From the NCBI GenBank assembly GCA_907163375.1, contig CAJQUW010011528.1, positions 114,274 to 178,273 on the forward strand: 64,000 bases of DNA, written 5' to 3'. The notes below the pieces were generated by a model, which was not told the DNA's origin, made no database searches, and was given only the letters and a program-made list of their open reading frames with translations. This stretch comes from Prostheceraeus crozeri. Its lineage: Eukaryota; Platyhelminthes; Polycladida; Euryleptidae. This document shows positions 42,031-53,223 of this stretch, one piece after another (within the stretch, counting starts at the first letter, position 1; each line of letters opens with the position of its first letter). Both the position numbers and the translations under genes were made by a program.

Positions 42031-43182
42031 ACACAAATTTTCTTCAACCAATTAATAAAAAATATCAAATTCTTATTCTGTACAACGTTTCGCCTTCTGG
42101 TTCTGCTGAGGCAATCATGAAAAAATAAAGAGAACTTTAAAATCACATTAACCGAATTGTACCAGAGTCTGATGCATGTGGGAGCTGCTTTCTCTTGTTC
42201 CCACAGGTCGACGAATTTCTATGTTCTTTGATGAGGTGCATAGTTGACCACTGAATCACTTTCATAGAAGGATTGGCACTGTATGTAATTAGCAGTTGAT
42301 AGACATCTGATGTAGGGACAGTCACGTGAACTCACACTCCAGATCTTATTGTGCGAGCCGATTCTCCAATGACGATCTGCAATCTGTACATTCAATTAAA
42401 CATATACCAAACTTTAACAATCACACTTCAGATTCATGAGACTGCGTACAGTATACACAGTTATCTATAATGTATACACTCCTGTTGTGACATGGGCAGT
42501 AAAATAAGAGATAAATGTTTATTAGAGAAACAAACATTTAATGAAGTGACAAACTACATTTGTGCCATACTCTTCTTATTTCTCTTGATCTCTCTTCATT
42601 GCTATTTGGTAATGATGACCGCAACTTTTCTCTTTCACCTCTTTCTCACTGGCTACACTCACTTGCTTCATAGCATGGCTGATAACTTTCTTTGGATAAT
42701 CGCTCTTGCCTTACCGTTTAGGATTTGCGTTATATTCATGTCATTATCCTTCAAAGCATAATTTTTTCACAACGCTTGAAGTTTACCTAAGTTCAATTTT
42801 CAATATATTGACAAGGATATATAAAAAATGGCATTAGTGTATAAATGATATCTAATTGTAAATACTGCACACAGTCTTGCAAATCTGATGTGTGATTGTT
42901 AAAGTTCTGTATGTGTCTCATTGAATGTAGAGGTTGCAGATCGTCATATGTTGGAGAATCGGCTCGCACAATAAGATCTAGACTGTGAGTACACGTGACT
43001 GTCTCCACATCACATGTCTATCAACTGCTAATTACCTACAGTGCCAAAATTTCATTGGTGTATGTATGATAGCACCAGATAGCACCAGTGCATATATGAT
43101 GCACCAGAAGAAGCAGAAAGCGAAACGTTACACAGAATAATAATTTGATATTTTTCTTAGTTGGTTGAAGAAAATTTGTGTT
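42031..43182. repeat. Interrupted 1.15-kb inverted repeat
   Basis: Outer arms 42031-42105 and 43104-43182 share ACACAAATTTTCTTCAACCA and CAACGTTTCGC. Inner arms 42275-42395 and 42925-43045 share ATTAGCAGTTGATAGACAT and TTATTGTGCGAGCCGATTCT. The centre (~530 bp) contains no supportable gene. It may be two head-to-head copies of one element (like the Penelope fragment at 31869) or a foldback transposon. Confidence 0.75.
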
Positions 43183-43189
43183 TGAAGTT

Positions 43190-44345
43190 TCAGTTTCTTG
43201 AGTTGTTAATTCAATGCTAGCGATTATGATTAAGTGTTATTCCGCTTTATCAGGGTTGCACTACAGTAGCGCCACACCTGTTTATTGCATAAATTACTTT
43301 CGTGATGCACCGTGCGCAATATTCTGCGTATGTGTTATAATGATGTTCTTTTCGAAAATTAAGTCACCTTAATCAGTGTACCACGGCACTCTAACACGAA
43401 AAATTGATGCACACATGTGCAAGAATGATCGTGAAAATAAATCATTCTCTGGAAGTCGTCATTAATATTCAATTCGGTTGCTTTAAACTCATACTTCAAA
43501 TTATACGCTGGAATATTAAAGTCTAAAACCGAAAATTGAATGGACTAAGATACACTGTAAATTTTTCCTCATTTAACGATGTTTCCAAAATACATGTGGT
43601 AATAACTTTAGATAGTCTAGTACCAAGGATTGCATTCCAATACGTTTCCTATTGTCACTCAGCTTTCTAGCCTCTGCACAACTTTCCCGTTTGTCTGTAA
43701 CGCCTACTTTGTGTGATTCATTCATTACGGTAGGTACATGGGCAGCATGTAACCAATACGTTGTCTGACCCGTATGTGCAAGCAATCTTAGTACAAACTC
43801 ACCGATTTAGAGGGGATGATGGATGATTCACGCAGGCGACTTTGAAGTTCCCTTTCTCTAAATAATCTGTGTGCCAACTACATGTATGAGTTCATCTCAT
43901 CTTCATTTCTCCCGTCAGAAAGTTAAAATTTAAAATTGCATGAAAGGTCTTTAATGTCTGACGTCATATTTTGTCACTGAAATTTCTATAATGTTTGGTC
44001 TTAATCAGACAATGTGCCAAAGCAATTTCTAGATTTTGAAATTCTCTGCAGTATACGAATTGGGGAGCACCAATTGAACCGCTTTGAGTTTTACTTTTAT
44101 AGATTAATTGCTCGATAGAATGCCTGTTAATTGAATGTTTGTATCTTTAATATGCTTATTACTCAACTAACATAAGCACTCTGTCAATTATCATAGTCAT
44201 ATGTGAAAATACTTAGCTATCAATAACTTCTCACATTTTTTGCATTGCTGTTCTTCTTCTTTTATCAAGGTCTTTGGTCACGTCTCTATATCCGTCCGTT
44301 TCCGTGTTCTATTTTATCATCTGATCCATTCTCTCACATAGGCCT
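43190..44345. other. Host-like DNA, no gene seen
   Basis: AT-rich; no ORF, repeat or RNA could be supported. Confidence 0.6.
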
Positions 44346-44670
44346 AATTGCAAGTTAGTGAAATTTCGAAAATTCAAAAGATATCACTTTAGACACACTG
44401 ATGCTGCCAAATTGCCTAAGTTAGTGCGTCTGCAATCATTAATATAAAAACTTCTTTTTGCAAACACAGTGTAAATGCATTGTGTTCATTAAACATTGTC
44501 TTCGATATTAAAAATCAAATAGGCCTATTTAATTTTTCCATTTGCATAGTGTATGCAAAAAGAAGTTTTTAGTAATTATTGCAGGCGCACTAACTTATGC
44601 GATTTGCCAGCAGTGTGTTCAAAGTGATATTCAGTGAATCCCCTTCGAAATTTCACTAACTTGCTAATTG
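44346..44670. mobile_element. Short MITE with ~120-bp inverted arms
   Basis: 325 bp. The left arm begins AATTGCAAGTTAGTGAAATT and the right arm ends AATTTCACTAACTTGCTAATT. Further in, CAAAAAGAAGTTTTT pairs with AAAAACTTCTTTTTG around a ~75-bp centre. No coding capacity. The target duplication is not clear. Confidence 0.7.
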
Positions 44671-47476
44671 TATGAAATGGCAGCTTTTCAGATCTGTTGC
44701 AACTGTTTTCAACAGAGGATGCAATTCAATATTTGATTATTCTATCTCCCAACTTTAGGTAGATTATTATTCTTATCATTACTCGAGCTCAGTCATTACA
44801 TCTTGCAATAGATAGTGTGTTGTAATCAACAACATTAACAGCATTTTAGCATTAGCTGTTTGTAATTCGTACATGTATTTATCTCAGATTGACTAATTTC
44901 AACAATATTTTTTCAATAGCATGATTAAAGATCAGACATGTCTTTCTTTCATATAAAAGTAGTAGAAATTTGTTGAAGCATCAGTGATGGAATTGTCAAT
45001 GCGGGTGTGCATCAGCAAATCCAATATGCTAAATCAATGCATTTGACTGAGAATCTGCTTTTACTGTGTATTGCAAATAGTAAAAGAATTATTCAAAAGT
45101 GTATTTGTATTTCGATTTATTCTCAAGAATTGATTTCATTTAACAAAAATCAATCATTTCAAGAGCTAGATGCAAAAGATAAGATAGTTGGTGTCTAAGT
45201 CTTTGACTTTTGACTCAGTTATTGACTGCAAGCTTTAAATTTCAAATCAAGATATTAATCTTTGAGTTATATTTAGTTTAGCTCGTTTTTACCATACTTA
45301 TTTTTTTATATCAAATTAGTTGCTTGACATGTTTGGTGCTTGTAGATAGCTAATTGAGAAGTGTTTAAATTTCTTTGTTCTGATATGAACGAGGCCGCAT
45401 CATACTGCTAATCCAAGTTTTAAGAAAATCACAGTTTTCTTCATAGAAATGGAGAAGGAAAAAAGTAAAGAGGAAATGATATTTGCAAGCATGGAAATTA
45501 TGTGTTAAAAATCAGTTCTGTGTACCTACTTGTTATAAACATAGTAATATATGAACTTGCAGTGATTACGATTAAGTAATGATTCACATCTATATCAATC
45601 ACATATCGATATGAATAACTCAACGTTTTAGAACAAGATGTTCTACATCAAAATATTGCAATGACCTCTGCAAAAATGATTATCAAAACTTAAGACAAAT
45701 GAACCCATTTCAATTCGAAAATTAAAGCCTGTAGTCAATTGTCGAATCAAATGTGAAGGGCTTGAACTTTTTTATATGTGAACGTGATATTTTGACTGGG
45801 AGTTGGAGAGAGCTGGGAAGTCACCAGCACATGGCTTGAAGTTTCTCAGGACTTTGAGACCCAAAATTATTTAACTTCATTTAGTTGTTTTTAAGACATA
45901 ATTTTGAAAGAATTTCATTCATATTTTCATGCACTTTTCTGGATGGTTCAGATTTTGCGGATTTTTCATGCTTAATGTCCTGCTACCATAGTTTGATGAA
46001 ATGTATCTTTCCGCATGAATATCATTAATAAGATCAGGACTAGGATCCAGTTCTGTGATCCTCAAAAATATTAAATTAATACTTGTCATCTATCTTTTAC
46101 ATCTTGCTCTTGAAATGATTGATTGAATGCCATATCTTTTTAGAGAGCTGACTTAGTACCTTTGAGAATGACTATGATATTATTGTATATTCGCTCTACA
46201 TATCTCGTCAGATGGCACATTCTACGTGATACATTCTAATATTTTATTTGAATTATATTTTGCCTAATTTAATAAAGCTATCCGTCTTTTTTTATTAGTT
46301 CGATATGTGATTTGTCAGAAGAAGCACACCTTGAGTTTTCTATAAATCTGCTATCATTTGCAATGTGTTGTGACACAATTTCAAAGGTTATTTAAGTTAG
46401 CAAATTATTTATGTAACCTATGCAATTACTTATTAGATTAGTAGAGTAGAGTATTGTTTGATTATCTTCAATCCATTTATCATCATCCTTTGGTATGTAT
46501 TAGTATCGATACTCAATTGTGCCCACCTGAGGATAGAGGTCAAGCACAATTCGTCTTCAGCATTTAGGGAAGAGAGAGAGAACAATTCCCGACTTTGACA
46601 TTTTTGTACGGCTGCTATACGGTCTGCATCCTGGTTCCGTTGCCTATCTATACAGGTCACTTAAGTATATTACTTTATCAATTATCATCCATTGCATAAT
46701 TTGTATTCTTGATTTTGCTAATAATCCTTGCAAAGCGCAAAGAGAAATGTAAAAACCGCTGATTGTGGAAACGGATTGCGGAACTTTTCTTCTCTCTTCA
46801 ACAGGCCTGTTATATCGCGGAAGTTGATGCCATTTATCGCTACTTGACAAGTAAATCAGTTAAATTAATTAACTATTGGTTGTTGAAATTTTAGAGTGTA
46901 AAATAAAAGGAGTTAATAAGGAGTTAAAAGGAGTTAAATAAAGGAGTGTAAATTCCAAAATTTAGTTGCTCAGCTCGGAAATAGCTCACTATCAAACATC
47001 GCTTTACGTGTGTGACAACAAAATGTCGCTTTGGATCTAAGAATTTTTAAATGATAGAAAAGATAAATATTTTATTTGAAGTTCTCTTAGAAGGCAGGAA
47101 ATAATTACGAGAAAGTATTCATTTAACGAATATGATAATAGCCACACTAGAAATAAGATAAAGCTAATCAAGCTTTCCACCTTCCTTCAGATTTTCATAC
47201 TCATGAAATGAATCAAATTGAGCAGGCAGTTACACGTGTCACTGAAAGATAAAAATGAAGAAATTAACAGTTGAGATAAGAACAGAGCGCGCCGACACAG
47301 GAGGGGGGATTGGCATTCAGAGGCGGCTGAGACGTTCACGATAAAACATTCAAGCACCGCGAACAACGAGATTACAAAATTGGTAGTTATTTGTCTTGGT
47401 GAGACCGGAATTGAAATTAACAGCATTGTCAGGAATCGGGATGCGATCTTGTAATAGTAGATGTTACAAATTTCCT
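44671..47476. other. Host-like DNA, no gene seen
   Basis: AT-rich, with only short, unremarkable ORFs on either strand. A GGAGTTAA triplet repeat occurs near 46905-46945. Confidence 0.6.
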
Positions 47477-47704
47477 ACTGTGGAAGTCATTGCAGGAATA
47501 CCACATGATGGACAATGATATAAAACACATCAAAGCAGTGAATACTACGAGCTTATCTTAGCTTATAAGTTAGCACCACAGAATTAGATTACTGTGGATG
47601 TCATTGCAGGAATACCACATGATGGACAATGATATAAAACACATCAAAGCAGTGAATACTACGAACTTATCTTAGCTTATAAGTTAGCACCACAGAATTA
47701 GATT
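47477..47704. repeat. 114-bp tandem duplication
   Basis: 47477-47590 and 47591-47704 differ at only a couple of positions (GGAAGTCATT against GGATGTCATT; ACGAGCTT against ACGAACTT). Both contain AGGAATACCACATGATGGAC. A recent local duplication without coding content. Confidence 0.93.
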
Positions 47705-49330
47705 GTTTAACCGCATCACTTTGCTAGAAGTGCAAACTGATTCAAACAGATGGCACATGCAGGAACTTAATGAGTGGGGAAAAAGAAATTTTTAATACCT
47801 TACTGAGATAGGAAAAATAGTCGTGCGTCGCTTGCGGATTGTTCGGAATTCCTTTAAGTGCTCCGATCGCCACGACCCCTTCAGATACGAAGAATTCAGA
47901 TCATTGCGCAAAAGTTTTCTCGACAATGTTGGGCCCCCCGATCATTTTAAAAAAAGTTAGCAGGCGCACGAAAATACGTTCACAAACTTCTCTGTAGAAC
48001 TTGACATCGACTGTGTCTCTTTGCTGTGTGATGTGGTTGATAACAGTCACTGAAACTTCAGACAATTTTGCGTGTTTAATGATAAACTGGCTGCTCATTG
48101 TTCGATTGCTATGGTATTTAGTCAACAGATTGTGCCATTTCAATAACGCTACATGTTCCAATGTTTCCTTTGTAGTCAAACGGAAGAAGAGACGACCTGT
48201 CTAATTCTGTGGTTAGCACATTCGACCATAGAAATCTATAACAATAAACTTCTAGAATTGAAGTATCGCTGCATGCAATACACAGTAGCGGCACAAAAAT
48301 CGCACGCATTTTCACTTCGATACCCTTGTCAACGGCTAAACCATTGGGCTAGAAGAAGTCACATGTGCAATTCCTAGTTTTTCATTGGTGGTTCATGCCC
48401 CAACTTAGTTCCCCTGGATGTGCCGTGACCTTGAGTCAATTTCCATTCTACTCAACTGTAGATAAACAATCTATTTCTATGCATTCGACAGATACTTCTG
48501 TCCCACTTTGTGCTTGTAATCTTTCGGTTTTACATCATCAAATCTTATTAATTGATTTATTGAATAAGTGAAGAAGTAGATCGTTAAAACGAGAGACTAC
48601 AATTGAGAATGTGTGTCGATCGCCAGCAAATAAGTGATGCCTCTTATATTTGTCTTTATGCATGTATGTAATTAAGTATGCGTGATCCACTAATGTATTA
48701 TTGAGATTAAATATGTACTAGCCATGATTCCCCATTCTATGTTATTCCCATGCTACAACTCCCATGAAACTGAGGTTTTCGGTTTTCAATGCCGAATTTT
48801 TCGACCGACTTTTCAAAGAAAAAAAGAAGAGAATCTTTTCATACGGATGATGAGTTCCTCTCTAAATAAGCATGCATGGACCATATGTAATGACAGAAAT
48901 CTAATATCACCACCACCACAGTATTTTAATTATCTATGAAGCTTGAATCCATGGTCCATCATTTTTGAAATTATTATAATTATGTATCAGAATAAAAAAA
49001 TTATTTGAATTTTAATACGAACATTATAATCAACCTAATAAGCTTAACCTCTTTCGTTTCGTCTGATGCGGTTTTAGTAGGTGGAAGCTTAGGAGTATAA
49101 ATCTTATCAGTGCTTTTAATCGTAAATTCTACTAGCATCGCAAGATGCCTACAGAAAGTTAGAAAAGACAATAACTTTACATACATACACCTTGAATAGC
49201 GCATGCATGCATGCATGGAAACCAATATAATGTTCCATAAAGATTCATTTTACTTTCTTTTTGTCAAATGCGCGTTTCGTCTGCTCTTAGTAGTTGTGAT
49301 ACGCAAAATGAATCAAGCCGATTAAAACAT
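47705..49330. other. Host-like DNA up to the left end of Element III
   Basis: No gene recognised. GCATGCATGCATGCATG repeat near 49201. The 6-bp candidate target copy GATTCC is at 49331-49336. Confidence 0.6.
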
Positions 49331-49336
49331 GATTCC

Positions 49337-49850
49337 AGTAATGGGCAAAAGACCGTTCCAGGACACCATAAAATTCAAAAAAATAGTATTTTTAAAAACG
49401 ACATAAATTCATGAACTTAGACCCTTTTTCAGGTTTTTAAGACCTAAATACATGAATTTAGTCCATTCAAAAAGTACCAATTTTTCAAAAAATGGTATTT
49501 TTAAAAACGACATAAATTCATGAATTTGAACCCTTTTTCAGGTTATGAAGACCTAAATTCATAAATTTGGGCGTTTTTAAAAATACCCAATTTTTCAAAT
49601 TTTTCAAAATCTCAAAATTTGAGAATTACAATTTTTACTCCCAAAATCATGACCGTTCCAGGACACCGAAAAAATCAGAAAAGTTAAGAATCTCAAACTT
49701 GTGATTGTGACATTTTACTTTGAAAATCATGAGGGTTCCAGGACACCGAAAATCATAAAAGTTGAGAATTTCAAATTCATGAATTTTATCCATTTTTCAG
49801 GTTTTTAAAATATGAGATAACTAAAATTATGTTACTAAAAATATTTCTTT
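49337..49850. repeat. Left terminal inverted repeat of Element III
   Basis: Inverted relative to the right TIR of Element I (3932-6951 without piggyBac-1). Contains units with GACCGTTCCAGGACACC at 49350, 49650 and a variant at 49730, plus CGACATAAATTCATGAA repeats. The inner edge (ACTAAAAATATTTCTTTAAG) matches the gene A leader. Confidence 0.85.
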
Positions 49851-50111
49851 AAGAATGTAACACAATCTCTCACAATGCCTGTTATTGTTACTGCTTTGCA
49901 CTATGATGAACCTCCCAATTGTAGGGAACAGCTGATACCCGCATGCTTCTGGCATTCCTGAACCATTGAATTACAGAGTAAGCAGCTGTTACCCGTCTTA
50001 AAGATTAAGGATCAAAAATGACGTGGAATATATTGCAACATGTAGGAAGTAAGACTTCATTTACAATTCCATTAATCATAACTAGTGACTGTTTTCTTTC
50101 TTCATTGCAAA
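49851..50111. other. Leader region of gene E
   Basis: Noncoding. It resembles the matching part of Element II (11600-11760) in short blocks such as CAATTGTAG(G/A)GAACA and CAGCTG, suggesting conserved terminal control sequence. Confidence 0.4.
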
Positions 50112-50717
50112 ATGCCAAAACGTACTGCCGCGGAAGCTTTTTCGTTTTACATGCCGATTTTACTAAACTTAATTAAAGAAGAGCACAAAGAAACTGCGAA
50201 TAAATACTTTGAAGAGTGGAAGTTAGAAATTCAATCGAGAAAGAAGAACAAATTGGACTCTCAAAAACAAGTGGAGGATATTACAGTAAAAATAGAACAG
50301 TATCTGACCACTATTACAATTCCTCAGTTCAATGTTACAAAAGAACATTTCAATACCATCGAGGATAGTGCTACTATGATTTCAAAACTGATTGCAAGTG
50401 ATAAAGTACACCATGGGTCGTTGCTGAGAAGTGCTGCTTATCAAGGTTATGGATTTAAAAGAATTCTGGAATTGAGTGACAATAAAAAGAACAGATTTGT
50501 GGCAAACTTGGAACTATTTAGAATTTCCTATAACGTAAGTTATTGTTATTTCTTAATGAACTTATCAGATCTAATTCTACCACACGTATTATTTTTAAAT
50601 TCATCAATGCCCATTAGTTTTGTTAGAAAACATTTTAAAGAAATCAAAATTTATATAGAAAAATTGAATCAACCGACAACTATAGAAGAAATGAGGTTTG
50701 GTTCCCAAGATGAATGA
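50112..50717 (+). CDS. Protein E of unknown function next to the TIR
   Basis: 201 codons from ATG 50112 (MPKRTAAEAFSFYMPILLNL); an upstream ATG at 50085 would add nine residues. It has a basic middle (QSRKKNKLDSQKQ), then DSATMISKLIASDKVHHGSL, then SDNKKNRFVANLELFRISYN and two hydrophobic helices. No known domain was recognised. The C-terminal pattern resembles ORF F of Element II. One intact ORF without palindromic inserts. An early or regulatory role is a guess based on the terminal position. Confidence 0.55.
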   Translation: MPKRTAAEAFSFYMPILLNLIKEEHKETANKYFEEWKLEIQSRKKNKLDSQKQVEDITVKIEQYLTTITIPQFNVTKEHFNTIEDSATMISKLIASDKVHHGSLLRSAAYQGYGFKRILELSDNKKNRFVANLELFRISYNVSYCYFLMNLSDLILPHVLFLNSSMPISFVRKHFKEIKIYIEKLNQPTTIEEMRFGSQDE

Positions 50718-50804
50718 ACATTAACTGTGTTGTTTCACTTTTTAAGATATGTGCAATGTACATACATATTTGATGCATACATATTTATGAAGACTTCTTT
50801 ATAA

Positions 50805-51225
50805 GTAGTAACACATTTTGGATTATTTTGAAATGTAATTAAATTTTCTTTTGTTCTCCAGTCTACTACCATGAGACTGCTATTGTATAGATCTATATTT
50901 CAGTATGTAACATAATCTTTGATATTTAAGAATGATTCATGGAACTTAGTAGTAACACATTTTGGATTATTTTGAAATGTAATTAAATTTTCTTTTGTTC
51001 TCCAGTCTCATGGTAGTAGACTGACATTGTACAATTGTATGATAAGTTTGATTGTTGTATTATTATATTTGATATTTAGGAATGATTCATGGAACTTAGT
51101 AGTAACACATTTTGGATAATTTTGAAATGTAATTAAATTTTCTTTTGTTCTCCAGTCTCATGGTAGTAGACTGACATTGTACAATTGTATGATAAGTTTG
51201 ATTGTTGTATTGTTATATTTGATGC
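50805..51225 (+). repeat. Tandem repeat after gene E (3 copies, ~150 bp)
   Basis: Copies share GTAGTAACACATTTTGGAT, starting at about 50814, 50947 and 51097, followed by AAATTTTCTTTTGTTCTCCA. Copies 2 and 3 are nearly identical with a 150-bp period. In copy 1 the small palindrome loop AGTCT-ACTACCATG-AGACT is reversed relative to AGTCT-CATGGTAGT-AGACT in the others. Confidence 0.9.
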
Positions 51226-51303
51226 AAAATACACTGCCGTTGTTTTTATTTTTCTGTACAAGAAGTAGACATTATTACAGTTATTGGAATTTATTTCATT
51301 TAA

Positions 51304-51490
51304 AATGAATGATGAAAATCCGACAGTTATACTGAGTAATATAGGTGATATATTACCTCAGGTTAATAACATGACTGAGTTTTTAAAAATATACGGCAAA
51401 CAAACAACTACGTATTTCGATTTAAATAGAATTTCAGAAGATTGTATTCAAAATATTTCTTTAAAAATGGATGAAACAAAAGTGGATTAA
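51304..51490 (+). pseudogene. Protease N-terminal relic fused to the start of gene A
   Basis: ORF with ATG at 51304. NNMTEFLKIYGKQTTTYFDLN matches the protease N-terminus of Element II (13453 on), then it passes into QNISLKMDETKVD, the leader and start of gene A, and hits a TAA (51488-51490). The catalytic part of the protease is absent. This end therefore carries material that in Element II lies at the opposite end. Confidence 0.7.
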
Positions 51491-52131
51491 ACCTCAACGG
51501 TGAAGAAAATGGAAGAAACACAAGAATATATCCTACGTTATCATATGAACGTAGTTCTACTTTAATGGACATTGAAAAGATTAACATTGAAAAAATGAAC
51601 AAAGAAAAACACAAAGATAAAGTTAGGTATATGAAAGATAAGGAATCTCAATTATTATTAAGATTAGAGCATTATAATAAATTAAGAAAGAGATGGACGA
51701 TAGCTAAGAATGTGACACAAGGCGTTGGAGCATGCTTAACAATAAGTTTGGGTGCTTTAACAATTGTTATATCTTCAGGTGTTTTATTAATTCCTGTTGT
51801 TGCTACAGCTTTAACAGGTACGGTTGTTTTTGCAACTTCACTTGTTACAATGTTAGATAAATCTTTAATAACTAAGAAACGAAAATCATTAAAAACTAAG
51901 CATTTACATATTAAAGAAGTCTATGACAAATTACACTACTACTTTCAAAGACTATGTGATGATAATGTTATTACGTTAGATGAGATTGAAAAATTTGATC
52001 AATTAGCTAATGAAGCTAATAAAATATCATTTCAATTACAGTCAGAAAAAGTTGGTGATAAAAATAAAAAGGATGATAAAACTTTTAGTGATGGTAAAAT
52101 TTCTAATGAAGAAAATGATAAAATTTTTTAG
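51467..52131 (+). pseudogene. Two-helix membrane protein A, degraded
   Basis: The native start is ATG 51467 (MDETKVD), followed after seven codons by TAA. The frame resumes at about 51565 (MDIEKINIEKMNKEKHKDKV), with the helical region, two hydrophobic spans (LTISLGALTIVISSGVLLIP; VVATALTGTVVFATSLVTML) and DDNVITLDEIEKFDQ. The end is shortened relative to the Element II copy. Confidence 0.75.
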
Positions 52132-52284
52132 AAGAACTAAAAACTTTATTAAACAAAACTTAAAACGAGAAAACTTTAAACGAAAAGATGTCAGACAACA
52201 AAGCAATAAAAAAATAATTTGTTCAGTAAAATGTTTTTGTTGTATTCCAATGTTACCACAAAATTCAAATACTATATTTTAAAA

Positions 52285-53097
52285 ATGGATAAAATTAGAG
52301 CTGATAATTTTAAAAGATTAAAACAATTAGAAGAGTTAATAAAACAAAAAAATATTATGAAAGAAAATCATCTTCAACATAGAATGATAAAAGCTGGTAT
52401 TTAATCTGATATGTTTGAAAAAATGCAGCAAACCGAACAAGTAAAAATTGATTTTGAAAAAACTATGAAACCATTTACAACTTTTGAAAAAGAACTTGTA
52501 AATAATGATAAACAAATTGATATAACAGATCCAGAGCACAAAACTATATTAGATGACTATGGATTACTAGAATCAAACATTAATACGAAATTACCAAAAT
52601 CTATGCAATTTGAACATTCTATTTCATTTATAGATGGAAAAACAATACCTAGATTTTATCTCGGACAAAAAGAAATATTTCCACAACCTTTTCGAGGTAT
52701 AATTTTTTCACCGGATAAATCTCCTTTTAATTTAGATAGAAATTTTGTTGATCTTTTAAGAGGAGCAGATTTAAATAATTATGCTGTAGAAGATCTCATA
52801 AAATATAAAGCTATGTTAGATAGAGTTGGTGCAGCAAAATCTCTTAGACGTTATAGACAATTAGAAAATTTATTATCAACAGGAGTTAAAGTAGGAAAAG
52901 GTTTTAAAACAGAAACAACTGTATTTTTACCAGATGATCCACAAGAATTACTAAATAGATTAAATATTTCAATATCGGCAATAAAAGAAGGACATAATTC
53001 TAGTTTGAATGAAATTCATGCTATATTGAAAAGACTGTTAGAAAAGAAGATTCTAAATGAAGAGGATTATAAAAGTATAACGAACCGATGGTTCTAG
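52285..53097 (+). pseudogene. Conserved Polinton protein B, one stop
   Basis: ATG 52285 (MDKIRADNFKRLKQ). A CAA-to-TAA change at about 52402 stops the ORF after AGI; the rest (52411-53097) is open in the same frame. Core blocks are as in Element II. The last codons come from the hairpin insert at 53080-53110 (TNRWF instead of AEICCF). Confidence 0.75.
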
Positions 53098-53110
53098 GGC
53101 TTCGCCCGTA
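53080..53110 (+). repeat. Double-hairpin insert at the end of gene B
   Basis: 31 bp: GAACCGATGGTTC then TAGGGCTTCGCCCGTA. Flanks AAAAGTATA and GCTGAAATATG are directly joined in Element I (about 1330-1347), giving the empty site. Element II has a 38-bp insert at the same point that shares only the GGGCTTCGCCCGTA half. A 2-3-bp (TA/GTA) duplication is possible. Confidence 0.88.
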
Positions 53111-53127
53111 GCTGAAATATGTTGTTT

Positions 53128-53212
53128 CTAATTTTTATCTATGATTTTTATTTATGATTTTTATCTATGATTTTTATCTACGATTTTTATCTATAATATT
53201 TATTTAAATTTT
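53128..53212 (+). repeat. 14-bp tandem repeats between B and C
   Basis: About six copies of ATTTTTATCTATG. The Element I spacer at this point is short and lacks them. Confidence 0.85.
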
Positions 53213-53223
53213 TTAGTTAAAAA

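Noticed and set aside
42492-42761. 89-codon hydrophobic ORF
   Set aside because: It lies in the centre of an inverted repeat, has no recognisable motif and no conservation that can be seen here; AT-rich DNA gives Leu/Phe-rich frames by chance.
6952-49336. The DNA between Elements I and III as the interior of one giant element bounded by the AGTAATGGGC ends
   Set aside because: The shared ends face outward from Elements I and III with viral genes on their far sides, and the interior is ordinary repeat-rich DNA. The candidate flanking hexamers TCAGAT and GATTCC differ.
50805-51225. Tandem repeats as a CRISPR array
   Set aside because: The repeats are ~150 bp with near-identical contents and no short repeat/unique spacer alternation. 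The context is a eukaryotic mobile element.
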